Origin: an uncultured Eubacteriales bacterium
GTDB lineage: Bacteria > Bacillota > Clostridia > Eubacteriales > Anaerofustaceae
Length of the DNA stretch: 14,773 nt
Direction of reading: 5' to 3'
Assembly (NCBI GenBank): GCA_902796565.1
Contig: CADBPP010000059.1
Location: 1-14,773, forward strand
A program made the position numbers and the translations under genes. Each line of letters opens with the position of its first letter. The stretch's first letter is position 1. The notes beneath the pieces are model-generated. The model made no database searches, was not told the DNA's origin, and was given only the letters and a program-made list of their open reading frames with translations. This document shows positions 1-7,458 of the stretch, piece by piece.

Positions 1-1
1 G

Positions 2-1099
2 TCAGCCGGGAACGCGGCCTACTCGATACAGAACGCCGCGCTGTACAATCCCCTGGTGTACCTGTTCTGCGTCATCGGCATCGCAGCAGGAGATTTTTTC
101 TCGGACAGCTTTTACGTGCTGATCACGATGGGCAGGCTTCTCAACGCCCTGGGATGCACCCTCATGATATATCTTGCTATAAGGATGATCCCCAAGGGGA
201 AGGAGCTCCTCTGCCTGATAAGTCTCTTTCCCATAAACCTGCAGGAAAGAGCCAGCATATCCGCGGACGGGCCCTCCTACGCCGCGGCGGTCCTTCTGAC
301 TGCCTTCGTTCTGTATATGCGGTATAACCGGGAAAAGCTGGACCGCAGGAGAATGCTGCAGCTGTGCGCCATACTGATATTCACAGCAGCCTGCAAAGTG
401 GTATACTTTGCCATGGCGCTGCTGATACTGATGATACCGGAGGAATGTTTCGGGTCCCGGAAAAAGGCGGCATTCCACAAAGCTGCCGGGATCTTGCTGA
501 CCACCGTGTTCGCTCTCCTGTGGGTGGCGCTTGCCTCCCGCTATCTGGGCGGGACACAGGGAGGCGCCAACGGAGCCGAAAAGGTCATATATGCCCTTAC
601 CCATCCGCTGTGGTACATAAAGCTGATGGCGGTGACATCTGTAAGGAGACTTCCAGGCTGGGCCCTTCAGACCATAGCTCCTCCCATGGGATATTTCGAT
701 ATCCCGGTATCAAAGCTTTTCGCGGCCCTGATGGGCGCGGCAGCGGTCGGGATCGTGATAAGGGACGCGGTGAGCCTTAACCGCGGCGGAGAGAAACGGG
801 ACAGGGCAGCAGCTCTGGTGATGCTGGGAACATCATTTGTGGTGCTGATGCTGATCTTCGCGAGCCTCTACGTGCAGTGGACACCGGGAGCGCCCCCGAT
901 GATAGAGGAGATAGAGGGGATACAGGGCAGATACTTCCTGCCGTTTTTGCCGGCGGCCCTTATCGGTATCACCGGGGTCCCTGAGAAGAAAACGGCAAGA
1001 TCCGTCCCCGCCAGGGGCGATGGAGCCCTTGCTTCCTGCCTTATGGCGGTGGCGGACATCATGGTTATAGCAAACATATTTATTTCATGTTCCCTGTAG
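2..1099 (+). CDS. DUF2142 family polytopic membrane protein (5' end outside window)
   Basis: The reading frame is open from the first bases of the window, so the gene starts upstream and only the last 365 residues are visible. The visible part opens with an Asn/Tyr-rich stretch (ALYNPLVYL), followed by many hydrophobic membrane helices. Two segments recall DUF2142 membrane proteins: a helix ending in SLFPINLQERASISADG, and IQGRYFLPFLPA near the C-terminus. In this family these segments flank the multi-spanning core, which resembles glycosyltransferase-C-type proteins of the cell envelope. No reaction has been established for the family; a role in surface polysaccharide or lipid-linked sugar handling is only a guess. 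The stop at 1097-1099 lies 45 bases before the next gene, with no terminator between, so the two may be cotranscribed. An internal GTG at 56 is not the true start, because the family match continues upstream of it. Confidence 0.8.
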   Translation, partial: SAGNAAYSIQNAALYNPLVYLFCVIGIAAGDFFSDSFYVLITMGRLLNALGCTLMIYLAIRMIPKGKELLCLISLFPINLQERASISADGPSYAAAVLLTAFVLYMRYNREKLDRRRMLQLCAILIFTAACKVVYFAMALLILMIPEECFGSRKKAAFHKAAGILLTTVFALLWVALASRYLGGTQGGANGAEKVIYALTHPLWYIKLMAVTSVRRLPGWALQTIAPPMGYFDIPVSKLFAALMGAAAVGIVIRDAVSLNRGGEKRDRAAALVMLGTSFVVLMLIFASLYVQWTPGAPPMIEEIEGIQGRYFLPFLPAALIGITGVPEKKTARSVPARGDGALASCLMAVADIMVIANIFISCSL

Positions 1100-1144
1100 G
1101 AGAACATGAAACACGGCGGGAAGACCCGCGGAAAGAGGTGCAGA

Positions 1145-2524
1145 ATGGATTACGATGTGATAATAATAGGAGCCGGTCCCGGCGGGATATTCTCGGCATA
1201 CGAGCTCACAAAGAAAAAGCCCGGACTGAAGATCTGCGTTTTCGAGGAGGGCAAGAAGCTGGAGGACCGCCACTGTCCCATCGACGGCGACAAGGTCAAG
1301 AGCTGCATTTTCTGCAAGCCCTGTTCCATCATGAACGGTTTCGGCGGAGCCGGGGCCTTTTCCGACGGCAAGTACAACATAACGAACGATTTCGGCGGAA
1401 GCCTTTACGAATACATCGGAAGGAAGCAGGCCACCGAGCTGATGTACTACGTGGACGACATCAACATGTCCCACGGAGGAGAAGGCACTAAGATGTACTC
1501 CACCGCGGGCAGCAGTTTCAAGAAGCTGTGCATCCAGAACAAACTGACGCTGCTGGACGCATCTGTCAGGCATCTGGGCACGGACATCAACTACAGGGTG
1601 CTGGGCAATCTTTACAGGGAGCTCTCCCCCGATGTGGAGTTCCGTTTCCTTACCCCGGTGGAGAAGATCGAAAAGATCGACGGGGGCTTCAGGGTCCATT
1701 ACACCGGAAAGGAAAGCGGCTGTGCGGAGGCGCCCCGGTGCATAGTGTCCGTAGGCCGCAGCGGAAGCAAGTGGATGGAGCAGGTATGCGAGGACCTGGA
1801 CATCCCCACCCGTTCCAACAGGGTCGATCTCGGTGTCAGGGTGGAGCTGCCGGCGGTCATCTTTTCCCACATAACGGATGAGCTGTACGAGAGCAAGATC
1901 GTGTACCGCACGGAGAAGTTCGAGGATAACGTCAGAACGTTCTGCATGAACCCCAACGGCATCGTGGTCAACGAGAACACCAACGGCATCGTCACGGTAA
2001 ACGGTCACAGTTTCGAGGATCCCAGCAAAAAGACGGAGAACACCAATTTCGCCCTGCTGGTCTCCAAGCATTTCTCGCTGCCCTTCAGATATTCCAACGC
2101 CTACGGCGAGAGCATAGCGCGTCTTTCCAACATGCTGGGGGGAGGAGTGCTGGTACAGCGGTTCGGAGACCTGGAAAGAGGGCGCAGGAGCACGGAAAAG
2201 AGGATCGAAGAGTGTACCGTCAGGCCCACCCTCGAGGCAACGCCGGGTGATCTGAGCCTGGTGCTTCCGAAGAGGATACTGGACGGAGTCATTGAAATGA
2301 TCTATGCCCTGGACAAGATCGCGCCGGGCACAGCCAACGACGATACGCTGCTGTACGGTGTGGAGGTCAAATTCTATAACATGGAGGTGGAGATCGATTC
2401 ACATCTCGAGACACGTCACAAGGGCCTTTATGTCATAGGAGACTGCAGCGGAGTGACCCATTCCCTGTCCCACGCCTCCGCCAGCGGAGTATATGTGGCA
2501 AGGCGCATCGCAGAATCGTTGTAA
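1145..2524 (+). CDS. COG2509-type FAD-dependent dehydrogenase (NAD(P)/FAD-dependent oxidoreductase)
   Basis: This is a cytoplasmic flavoprotein of 459 residues. The N-terminus carries the FAD-binding Rossmann motif (IIIGAGPGG, Gly9-x-Gly11-x-x-Gly14). The C-terminus carries the second FAD contact, YVIGDCSG at about 429-436, followed by the helix SHASASGVYVA. Between them is a cysteine cluster, Cys44 and then Cys54-x-x-Cys57-x-x-Cys60, directly before GFGGAGAFSDGKYN (64-77). This layout is typical of the COG2509 'uncharacterized FAD-dependent dehydrogenase' group. Substrate and electron partner are unknown for the group; the cysteines could hold a metal or cluster or be redox-active, which is inference. 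The ATG at 1145 was chosen over the in-frame ATG at 1106 because AGAGGTG lies just before it and the Rossmann strand begins at residue 3. The upstream neighbour is a membrane protein with no obvious metabolic link. Confidence 0.88.
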   Translation: MDYDVIIIGAGPGGIFSAYELTKKKPGLKICVFEEGKKLEDRHCPIDGDKVKSCIFCKPCSIMNGFGGAGAFSDGKYNITNDFGGSLYEYIGRKQATELMYYVDDINMSHGGEGTKMYSTAGSSFKKLCIQNKLTLLDASVRHLGTDINYRVLGNLYRELSPDVEFRFLTPVEKIEKIDGGFRVHYTGKESGCAEAPRCIVSVGRSGSKWMEQVCEDLDIPTRSNRVDLGVRVELPAVIFSHITDELYESKIVYRTEKFEDNVRTFCMNPNGIVVNENTNGIVTVNGHSFEDPSKKTENTNFALLVSKHFSLPFRYSNAYGESIARLSNMLGGGVLVQRFGDLERGRRSTEKRIEECTVRPTLEATPGDLSLVLPKRILDGVIEMIYALDKIAPGTANDDTLLYGVEVKFYNMEVEIDSHLETRHKGLYVIGDCSGVTHSLSHASASGVYVARRIAESL

Positions 2525-2540
2525 AGCATCGCATCGGATC

Positions 2541-2588
2541 AAAAGAACGGAGCATCACGGCTAACGGCCGTATGCTCCGTATCTTTTT
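2541..2588. terminator. Bidirectional Rho-independent terminator between convergent genes
   Basis: A 9-bp stem (ACGGAGCAT at 2547-2555 with ATGCTCCGT at 2572-2580) continues past a bulged C2556 into a further 5-bp stem (ACGGC/GCCGT) with a five-base loop at 2562-2566. On the plus strand it is followed by ATCTTTTT. On the minus strand it is followed by TCTTTT. It sits between the stop of the flavoprotein gene (2524) and the stop of the phosphofructokinase gene on the other strand (2596), so it can end both transcripts. Confidence 0.9.
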
Positions 2589-2595
2589 CTGCTTT

Positions 2596-3834
2596 CTATT
2601 CGATAACCCCGAGCCTTGCGTAAACGGGCAGGCTGTCCTTCTTCGGGACTGTCACTTCGCCCTGGATCAGGGGTTTCATATATTCGATGAATTCCTCGGT
2701 GACTCCGGCTCCGCCGGGAAGGATCCATTCCAGCGGCACCTTGTTTTCATAATTAGCGCACTTGGCCAGATCGAGAAGCTCCGGTTCCGATGCGTAGGGA
2801 TCGTTGGAGACTCTCTTTATGCCTACCATGTAACCGCTCTTTCCCTCCAGCGCGTACTCCACGGCGGCCCTTCCCACCATTATCGCCTCGTCCAGATCGG
2901 TCTTTGACGCTATGTGGCCGGCGCAGCGCTGCAGGAGGCTCAGCTCGATCGAGCGGGTCTTTGCCTTGAAGCGGTTGATGACCATGCTTTTGAGCATCGA
3001 GCCGAGGCCGCCCATCTGGATATGGCCGAAGGTATCGATGTACTTGGTTTCCGCCGAATAGTCCGTGATGTATACTCCGTCCTCGTCCATAACTCCTTCC
3101 GAGACGGCTACGAGCACGGATTCGTCCCTGGCAAGATGATCCCCCACGCTGTTGAGGAATTCGCCCACGCTGAAGGGGACCTCGGGAAGGTAGACCAGGT
3201 CGGGCCCGTGGCCGTTAATGCGGGAAAGGGCTGCGGATGCCGTCAGCCAGCCGGCGTTGCGGCCCATGATCTCGACGATGACCACTTGGGGATAGCCGTA
3301 GACCGCGGCATCCTCGTACAGCTCCAGCATTGTGGTGGCGACGTATTTTGCGGCGGAGCCGTAACCGGGACAGTGGTCCGTTCCCCACAGGTCGTTGTCA
3401 ATGGTCTTGGGAACGCCGAAGATCCGGCATTCGAAATCGACGGTCCTGAAGTAGCGGCTGATCTTGTCGCAGGTGTCCATGGAATCATTTCCGCCGATGA
3501 AGAAGAAGTAGCGGATATTATATTTCCTGAAAAGCTCATATATAGTCCTGTAGTCGGTATCGTCATCCCCGAACTCGCAGAGCTTGACTCTGCTGGAGCC
3601 GAGGGCCGCCGACGGCGTGGTGGGAAGAAGCTCCGTCTCTTCTTCGGAAAGATCGGTCAGCTCGATGATGTTTCCCGAAAGGATCCCCTGGGTCCCGTAG
3701 CAGGCTCCGTAGATGCGCTCTATCGCGTCTGATTCCCTGGCGGCCTTTATGATCCCGTACAGGGATCCGTTGATGACTGACGTGGGCCCTCCGGACTGTC
3801 CTATAAGGCAGTTGCCCTTTAATGCTGTATTCAT
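2596..3834 (-). CDS. 6-phosphofructokinase, pyrophosphate-dependent type (PPi-PFK)
   Basis: The predicted enzyme (412 residues, cytoplasmic) phosphorylates fructose-6-phosphate to fructose-1,6-bisphosphate. In PPi-using members the reaction is reversible. The order of motifs is that of the PFK fold: IGQSGGPTSVINGS (11-24), FFIGGNDSMD (111-120), VPKTIDNDLWGTDHCPGYG (141-159), IMGRNAGWL (189-197) and HIQMGGLGS (271-279). Two residues point to PPi rather than ATP as donor: Asp117 in GGND, where ATP enzymes have Gly (GGDG), and Lys143 in PKTIDND. Active-site Asp146 and Asp148 are present. At about 410 residues it is longer than the roughly 320-residue ATP enzyme, as expected for this group. The ATG at 3834 is preceded by AGGGGGT six bases away; an in-frame extension to 3873 would cover the promoter -10 box and is rejected. 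It diverges from the ATP-type enzyme, sharing a 246-base upstream region. Confidence 0.93.
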   Translation of the reverse strand: MNTALKGNCLIGQSGGPTSVINGSLYGIIKAARESDAIERIYGACYGTQGILSGNIIELTDLSEEETELLPTTPSAALGSSRVKLCEFGDDDTDYRTIYELFRKYNIRYFFFIGGNDSMDTCDKISRYFRTVDFECRIFGVPKTIDNDLWGTDHCPGYGSAAKYVATTMLELYEDAAVYGYPQVVIVEIMGRNAGWLTASAALSRINGHGPDLVYLPEVPFSVGEFLNSVGDHLARDESVLVAVSEGVMDEDGVYITDYSAETKYIDTFGHIQMGGLGSMLKSMVINRFKAKTRSIELSLLQRCAGHIASKTDLDEAIMVGRAAVEYALEGKSGYMVGIKRVSNDPYASEPELLDLAKCANYENKVPLEWILPGGAGVTEEFIEYMKPLIQGEVTVPKKDSLPVYARLGVIE

Positions 3835-3847
3835 AATGTTACCCCCT

Positions 3848-3901
3848 GGTTTAATGTAAAACCTATGGGCCAATTATAACAGAAGCAGGGGGAACGTGCA
3901 A
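3848..3901 (-). promoter_or_regulatory. Promoter of the PPi-PFK gene with a short inverted repeat after the start site
   Basis: On the minus strand, TTGCAC (plus positions 3896-3901), a 17-base spacer and a perfect TATAAT (3873-3878) predict transcription from about 3866, giving a leader of about 32 bases. Immediately downstream is an inverted repeat with arms GGTTT and AAACC and a six-base spacer (3848-3863). It lies directly before the AGGGGGT ribosome binding site at 3841-3847. The repeat could be an operator or a leader hairpin; the arms are short, so this part is tentative. Confidence 0.7.
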
Positions 3902-3984
3902 TTGCAAGAAGCAACATCTGAAGTTTTGAGCGGCCCGGGCGGCCTTTCCGCAGGCTGATTTTTGGCCGTGCTTTCCGTGTTCCC

Positions 3985-4034
3985 TTGCATATGGACAGGA
4001 TAGAATATATAATAAAGATTCGGATAATGATCCG
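3985..4034 (+). promoter_or_regulatory. Promoter of the pfkA-pyk operon with a candidate operator at +2 to +15
   Basis: TTGCAT (3985-3990), a 17-base spacer and TATAAT (4008-4013) predict transcription from about 4020. The first transcribed bases contain the inverted repeat CGGAT-AATG-ATCCG (4021-4034), placed where a repressor would block promoter clearance. The pfkA ribosome binding site AGGAG (4068-4072) follows, eight bases before the ATG. About 80 bases separate this promoter from the opposing PPi-PFK promoter. The region between holds GC-rich sequence (around 3930-3945) without any gene. Confidence 0.72.
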
Positions 4035-4080
4035 CAGGGCGGAATAAAATACAGATTACTAAATCACAGGAGATAATAAA

Positions 4081-5040
4081 ATGGGAAGAATAGCAGTACT
4101 CACCAGCGGCGGGGATGCCCCCGGCATGAATGCCGCGCTCAGGGCGGTGGTCAGGACAGCTGTATTCAACGATGTGTCCATATGCGGCATCGAGCACGGA
4201 TACAGGGGGATCTTCGACAATCAGATAAGGGCGCTTGACCGTTATTCGGTGGCGGACATCATACACAAGGGAGGCACCATCCTCTATACGGACCGCTGCC
4301 TGGTCATGGAGACGGAGAACGGCCCGCAGAACGCGGCGGAGCTGCTTCACAAATATGACATCGACTGCCTGATCGTCATCGGCGGCGACGGCACCTTCCA
4401 CGGCGCACAGGCCCTTGCCCGGTGCGGCATCAAGGTGGTAGCGGTCCCCGCCACCATCGACAACGACGTCAGCTGCAGCGACCGCGCCATCGGCTTCGAC
4501 ACGGCCCTTAACACGGCGATAGAAGCCATAGGCCGCATAAGAGACACCTCCAGCTCCCATAACCGTATAAACGTCGTGCAGGTCATGGGCCGCGACTGCG
4601 GGGACCTTGCGCTTTATTCGGGCCTTGCCGGAGGGGCCGAGTACATCCTCGTGCCGGAGATGCCCTATGATATAAACGAAGTGGCCGCCAAGATCATGAA
4701 GGGCAAGGAAAAGGGAAAGATGCACAGCATCGTGGTCTTCGCCGAGGGCTGCGGTGACGCCAAGGAGATCTGCACCGCGATACAGAACGTCACCGATATC
4801 GAGACCAGAGCCACCATCCTGGGCTACACCCAGAGGGGCGGCGCTCCCACGGCTTTCGACCGTATCCTGGCATCCCGCATGGGAGAGATGGCGGTGGAGA
4901 TGGTCCTCAGGGGCGAAGTGAATCACGCCGTGTGCTACCGCGGAGGCGAATATATCTCCATGCCCCTGGACGAGGCTTTGGAATGCACCCATGAATTCGA
5001 CACTAAGGTATACGAGACGGCGATGAAGCTGTCCGTTTAA
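4081..5040 (+). CDS. pfkA: ATP-dependent 6-phosphofructokinase
   Basis: The enzyme (319 residues, the usual bacterial length) catalyses ATP + fructose-6-phosphate to fructose-1,6-bisphosphate in the cytoplasm. Numbering matches the E. coli enzyme almost residue for residue. Seen are Gly11 in TSGGDAPG, Arg72, GGDG at 101-104 with Asp103 (Gly104 is the ATP-type residue), TIDND at 125-129 with catalytic Asp127, MGRDCG at 169-174, Glu222, Arg243 and Arg252. The residues that bind the ADP/PEP effector in E. coli are also present (Arg21, Arg25, Arg154, Glu187, Lys211, Lys213), so allosteric control is likely. One oddity is Tyr249 in GYTQRGG, where E. coli has His249 in HIQRGG, a contact to the substrate phosphate. 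The start is supported by AGGAG eight bases upstream. Pyruvate kinase follows after 14 bases, forming the classical pfkA-pyk pair of the Bacillota. Confidence 0.97.
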   Translation: MGRIAVLTSGGDAPGMNAALRAVVRTAVFNDVSICGIEHGYRGIFDNQIRALDRYSVADIIHKGGTILYTDRCLVMETENGPQNAAELLHKYDIDCLIVIGGDGTFHGAQALARCGIKVVAVPATIDNDVSCSDRAIGFDTALNTAIEAIGRIRDTSSSHNRINVVQVMGRDCGDLALYSGLAGGAEYILVPEMPYDINEVAAKIMKGKEKGKMHSIVVFAEGCGDAKEICTAIQNVTDIETRATILGYTQRGGAPTAFDRILASRMGEMAVEMVLRGEVNHAVCYRGGEYISMPLDEALECTHEFDTKVYETAMKLSV

Positions 5041-5054
5041 AGGAGTCAGACCCG

Positions 5055-6797
5055 ATGAGAAAGACAAAAATAGTATGCACACTCGGACCGTCCACGGACG
5101 ATCCCTTCGTCCTGGAAGCGATCATCCACGCGGGAATGAACACCGCGAGGCTGAACTTTTCCCATGGATCCCATGAGGAGCATAAGGGACGGATCGATGC
5201 CCTGAGAAAGCTCTGCAGCGGTTCCGGAAGCACCGTTGCAGTAATGCTGGACACCAAAGGTCCCGAGATAAGGATCAGGCAGTTCGCGGATGGGCCCGTG
5301 TTCCTGGAGGAGGGGGCGCCCTTCAGGCTCTGGAGGGACGACAGGCCCGGGGATGTGAACGGAGTATCGGTCACTTATCCCGCCCTCAACGAGAAGGTCA
5401 GGCCGGGAGATATCATCCTGGCGGATGACGGGCTGATCAGTTTCAGGGTCACAGGCACAGACGCCGAGGGCGTCCTTACCGTGGTGGAAGCGGGGGGAGA
5501 GCTCTCCAACAACAAGAGCCTGAACCTTCCCGGGATACATATCCCCATGCCTGCCCTTACCGCTAAGGACCGCTCCGACCTGCTGTTCGGCATCGAAAAC
5601 AACATAGATTTCGTTGCTGCGTCCTTTGTCCGCAGCGCCTCCGACATAGCGGAGATACGTTCCTTCCTGGAGGAGAACAACGGCTCCAGGATCAGGATCA
5701 TTGCCAAGATCGAGAACCGACAGGGCGTGGACAACATCGACGAGATAATCGCTTCCTCCGACGGGGTGATGGTGGCAAGGGGAGATCTCGGAGTGGAGAT
5801 ACCTCCTGAGGAAGTCCCGCTGATCCAGAAGAGCGTCGTTAAGAAATGCAACGAAGCGGGCAAACCCGTGATAATCGCCACCCAGATGCTCGACAGCATG
5901 ATCCGCAATCCCCGTCCCACCAGAGCCGAGGCCACCGACGTGGCCAACGCCGTTCTGGACGGAGCCGATGCCGTGATGCTCTCAGGAGAGACTGCCGCGG
6001 GCAAATACCCGGTGGAAGCGGTGGAGACCATGGCAAGGATCGCGGTCACGGTGGAAAAGCAGTACGCCAGGAGCGTTTTCGATATGTACGGAGAGGATAC
6101 GATCACCAATGTGGTGAGCTTTGCCTCCTGTTCGGCGGCTAACAAGGTCGGAGCGAAGGCCATCATCGCCCCCACGGAATCCGGCTATACCCCGAGGATG
6201 GTATCAAAGTACCGTCCCGTGGCGATGATCATCGCCGGCACGCCCCATGACTGGGTGCAGAGGCAGCTGTGCCTCACCAGGGGAGTGATCCCCATGCACC
6301 AGGACGAGGTGGAGGACTTTGAGGAGACCGTGAACGAGAGCATCGTATACGCGGTGAAGAACGGCTACATAGACGAGAACGATTCCGTTGTCATAACCAG
6401 CGGCCTTCCCGCAGGCAAAAAAGGAAACACCAATACCATGAGGGTCGAGACAGTAAACCGCTTCATCCTCAAGGGAAAGACCTCCGGGAATTCCCTGGTC
6501 CGGGGAAAGGCGGTAAGGCTGACCGGTTCGATGACCCTTACGGAACCGAGCATAGTCATCACGGATACGGTGAACGAGAACCTCGTAAAGAATGCGCCCA
6601 TGGTTGCGGGTATCATCTCGACCTCCCGGGACATCTCAGGCGCCTGCAAAGCATTTGCTTCCCAGCACGACATCACGATCCTTTCCGAAGCGGCGGACAC
6701 AAGACTGTTCCTGGACGGGGATACCGTGGAGATCGACCCTGCCGGGCAGTATGCCTACAGGGTCAGCGTGCACAGCACGGAAAAGAAAGTGAAATAG
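5055..6797 (+). CDS. pyk: Pyruvate kinase with extra C-terminal domain
   Basis: The enzyme transfers phosphate from phosphoenolpyruvate to ADP, giving pyruvate and ATP, the last step of glycolysis. At 580 residues it has the long form found in many Bacillota. The catalytic core holds MNTARLNFSHG (28-38, Arg32), DTKGPEIR (66-73), the active-site Lys218 in IIAKIENRQG, metal ligands Glu220 and Asp244 (ARGDLG), Thr276 in IATQML, and MLSGETAAGKYP at 308-319. Glu71 in GPEIR is the residue associated with potassium-dependent enzymes. The allosteric C domain covers about 345-475. Residues from about 478 form a swivelling domain like that of PEP-utilizing enzymes, here without the usual TSHA phosphohistidine-type motif. 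AAAGGAG overlaps the pfkA stop nine bases before the ATG, so translation of the two genes is probably coupled and both use the promoter at 3985-4013. Confidence 0.96.
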   Translation: MRKTKIVCTLGPSTDDPFVLEAIIHAGMNTARLNFSHGSHEEHKGRIDALRKLCSGSGSTVAVMLDTKGPEIRIRQFADGPVFLEEGAPFRLWRDDRPGDVNGVSVTYPALNEKVRPGDIILADDGLISFRVTGTDAEGVLTVVEAGGELSNNKSLNLPGIHIPMPALTAKDRSDLLFGIENNIDFVAASFVRSASDIAEIRSFLEENNGSRIRIIAKIENRQGVDNIDEIIASSDGVMVARGDLGVEIPPEEVPLIQKSVVKKCNEAGKPVIIATQMLDSMIRNPRPTRAEATDVANAVLDGADAVMLSGETAAGKYPVEAVETMARIAVTVEKQYARSVFDMYGEDTITNVVSFASCSAANKVGAKAIIAPTESGYTPRMVSKYRPVAMIIAGTPHDWVQRQLCLTRGVIPMHQDEVEDFEETVNESIVYAVKNGYIDENDSVVITSGLPAGKKGNTNTMRVETVNRFILKGKTSGNSLVRGKAVRLTGSMTLTEPSIVITDTVNENLVKNAPMVAGIISTSRDISGACKAFASQHDITILSEAADTRLFLDGDTVEIDPAGQYAYRVSVHSTEKKVK

Positions 6798-6828
6798 AAA
6801 CGGGCAGGGGCTGAAGAGACACTGTATG

Positions 6829-6855
6829 AAAAAAGCGCCGCGGCAGCGGCGCTTT
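6829..6855 (-). terminator. Terminator of the acetyltransferase gene, probably also ending pyk
   Basis: A perfect 10-bp stem (AAAGCGCCGC at 6832-6841 with GCGGCGCTTT at 6846-6855) has a four-base loop GGCA. On the minus strand the hairpin runs into six T residues (A6 at 6829-6834 on the plus strand), a good terminator for the acetyltransferase gene. On the plus strand only TTTCGTT follows, so termination of pfkA-pyk here is likely but may be weaker. Confidence 0.85.
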
Positions 6856-6877
6856 CGTTGTGTGCGTGAAGGTTTCG

Positions 6878-7372
6878 TCAGTCCAGATCCTTTATGTAGC
6901 TGCGGCCCTTTAGTGTAGGTCCATCCTCCCTGAAGCCGCAGGAGAGGAAACATTTCTGCGAGGCGGTGTTGTAGTCATATATCTCCTTCACCCTGAGTGT
7001 CCCGAAGCCGAGCTGTCTTCCTCTTTCGCAGAGGGCCAGAATTACCTTTTTACCGATCCCCTTTCCCCTCATCTCCTTCGGGCCTATCACGATGGGCATG
7101 TCGTCCTCCGAGAAGGTGACGTCACCGATCGGAACATATCCGTCTTCGGAAAGATACTCTATGAAATACACTTCACCGTGTTCGTTCAGATATGAATACA
7201 TCCGGTCCAGGGTGTATCTCGTATACGGCACGGGATCCCCGTCCACGAGATATGTGGTCTCGCCGTCGAGATACCATTCCATGGCAAAGTCATATATGCC
7301 GTCAAAGCGTCTGAGTCTTAAGGCGTCGTCGATCTGTATGATCTCCGGCTGCTGTATCCCGGGGATGGCCAT
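6878..7372 (-). CDS. GNAT family N-acetyltransferase
   Basis: This 164-residue cytoplasmic protein transfers an acetyl group from acetyl-CoA to an amine; the acceptor cannot be told. The diagnostic feature is the acetyl-CoA pyrophosphate-binding loop RGKGIGKKV (102-110), preceded by a beta strand (PIVIGPKEM) and followed by the helix ILALCERGRQLGF. The C-terminal part has the usual Asn and strand pattern (YDYNTASQKCFLSCGF, about 132-147), where the nascent CoA and substrate sit. Its length is normal for a single GNAT domain. AAGGAGAAG lies just upstream of the ATG at 7372. The gene is single, diverges from a hydroxyacid dehydrogenase gene and has its own terminator, so the neighbours give no strong clue to its substrate. 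Confidence 0.88.
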   Translation of the reverse strand: MAIPGIQQPEIIQIDDALRLRRFDGIYDFAMEWYLDGETTYLVDGDPVPYTRYTLDRMYSYLNEHGEVYFIEYLSEDGYVPIGDVTFSEDDMPIVIGPKEMRGKGIGKKVILALCERGRQLGFGTLRVKEIYDYNTASQKCFLSCGFREDGPTLKGRSYIKDLD

Positions 7373-7389
7373 GTTCTTCTCCTTATGTG

Positions 7390-7403
7390 ATTTCCCGGGA
7401 AAT
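7390..7403. promoter_or_regulatory. Perfect 14-bp palindrome in the acetyltransferase leader
   Basis: The sequence ATTTCCCGGGAAAT reads identically on both strands. It lies in the 5' untranslated region predicted for the acetyltransferase gene, roughly 20-35 bases after its start site and just before the AAGGAG ribosome binding site. A dimeric repressor site is the natural reading, but no regulator is identified. Confidence 0.4.
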
Positions 7404-7430
7404 GTCCCTTAGGAAGTATCCCGCCTGTCT

Positions 7431-7458
7431 ATTCTACACGCAAAATCCCTGTTCACAA
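7431..7458 (-). promoter_or_regulatory. Candidate promoter of the acetyltransferase gene
   Basis: On the minus strand, TTGTGA (plus 7453-7458), a 16-base spacer and TAGAAT (7431-7436) form a moderate promoter, with a start predicted near 7424 and a leader of about 52 bases. Its -35 box overlaps that of the opposing dehydrogenase promoter. Confidence 0.5.

Noticed and set aside
1085..2071. Long minus-strand open frame (328 codons) opposite the flavoprotein gene
   Set aside because: It has no recognisable family and is entirely opposite a gene with clear FAD motifs. GC-rich coding DNA often leaves such antisense frames open.
2914..3732. Plus-strand open frame of 272 codons inside the PPi-PFK gene
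   Set aside because: It is antisense to a gene with complete PFK motifs, with low-complexity Gly/Val/Asp-rich translation.
3874..5082. Minus-strand open frame of 402 codons opposite pfkA
   Set aside because: It overlaps the whole of a well-recognised pfkA and the promoter region, and its translation resembles no family.
5375..6175. Minus-strand open frame of 266 codons opposite pyruvate kinase
   Set aside because: It is a shadow of the pyk reading frame: Ser/Ala-rich and without a promoter or ribosome binding site of note.
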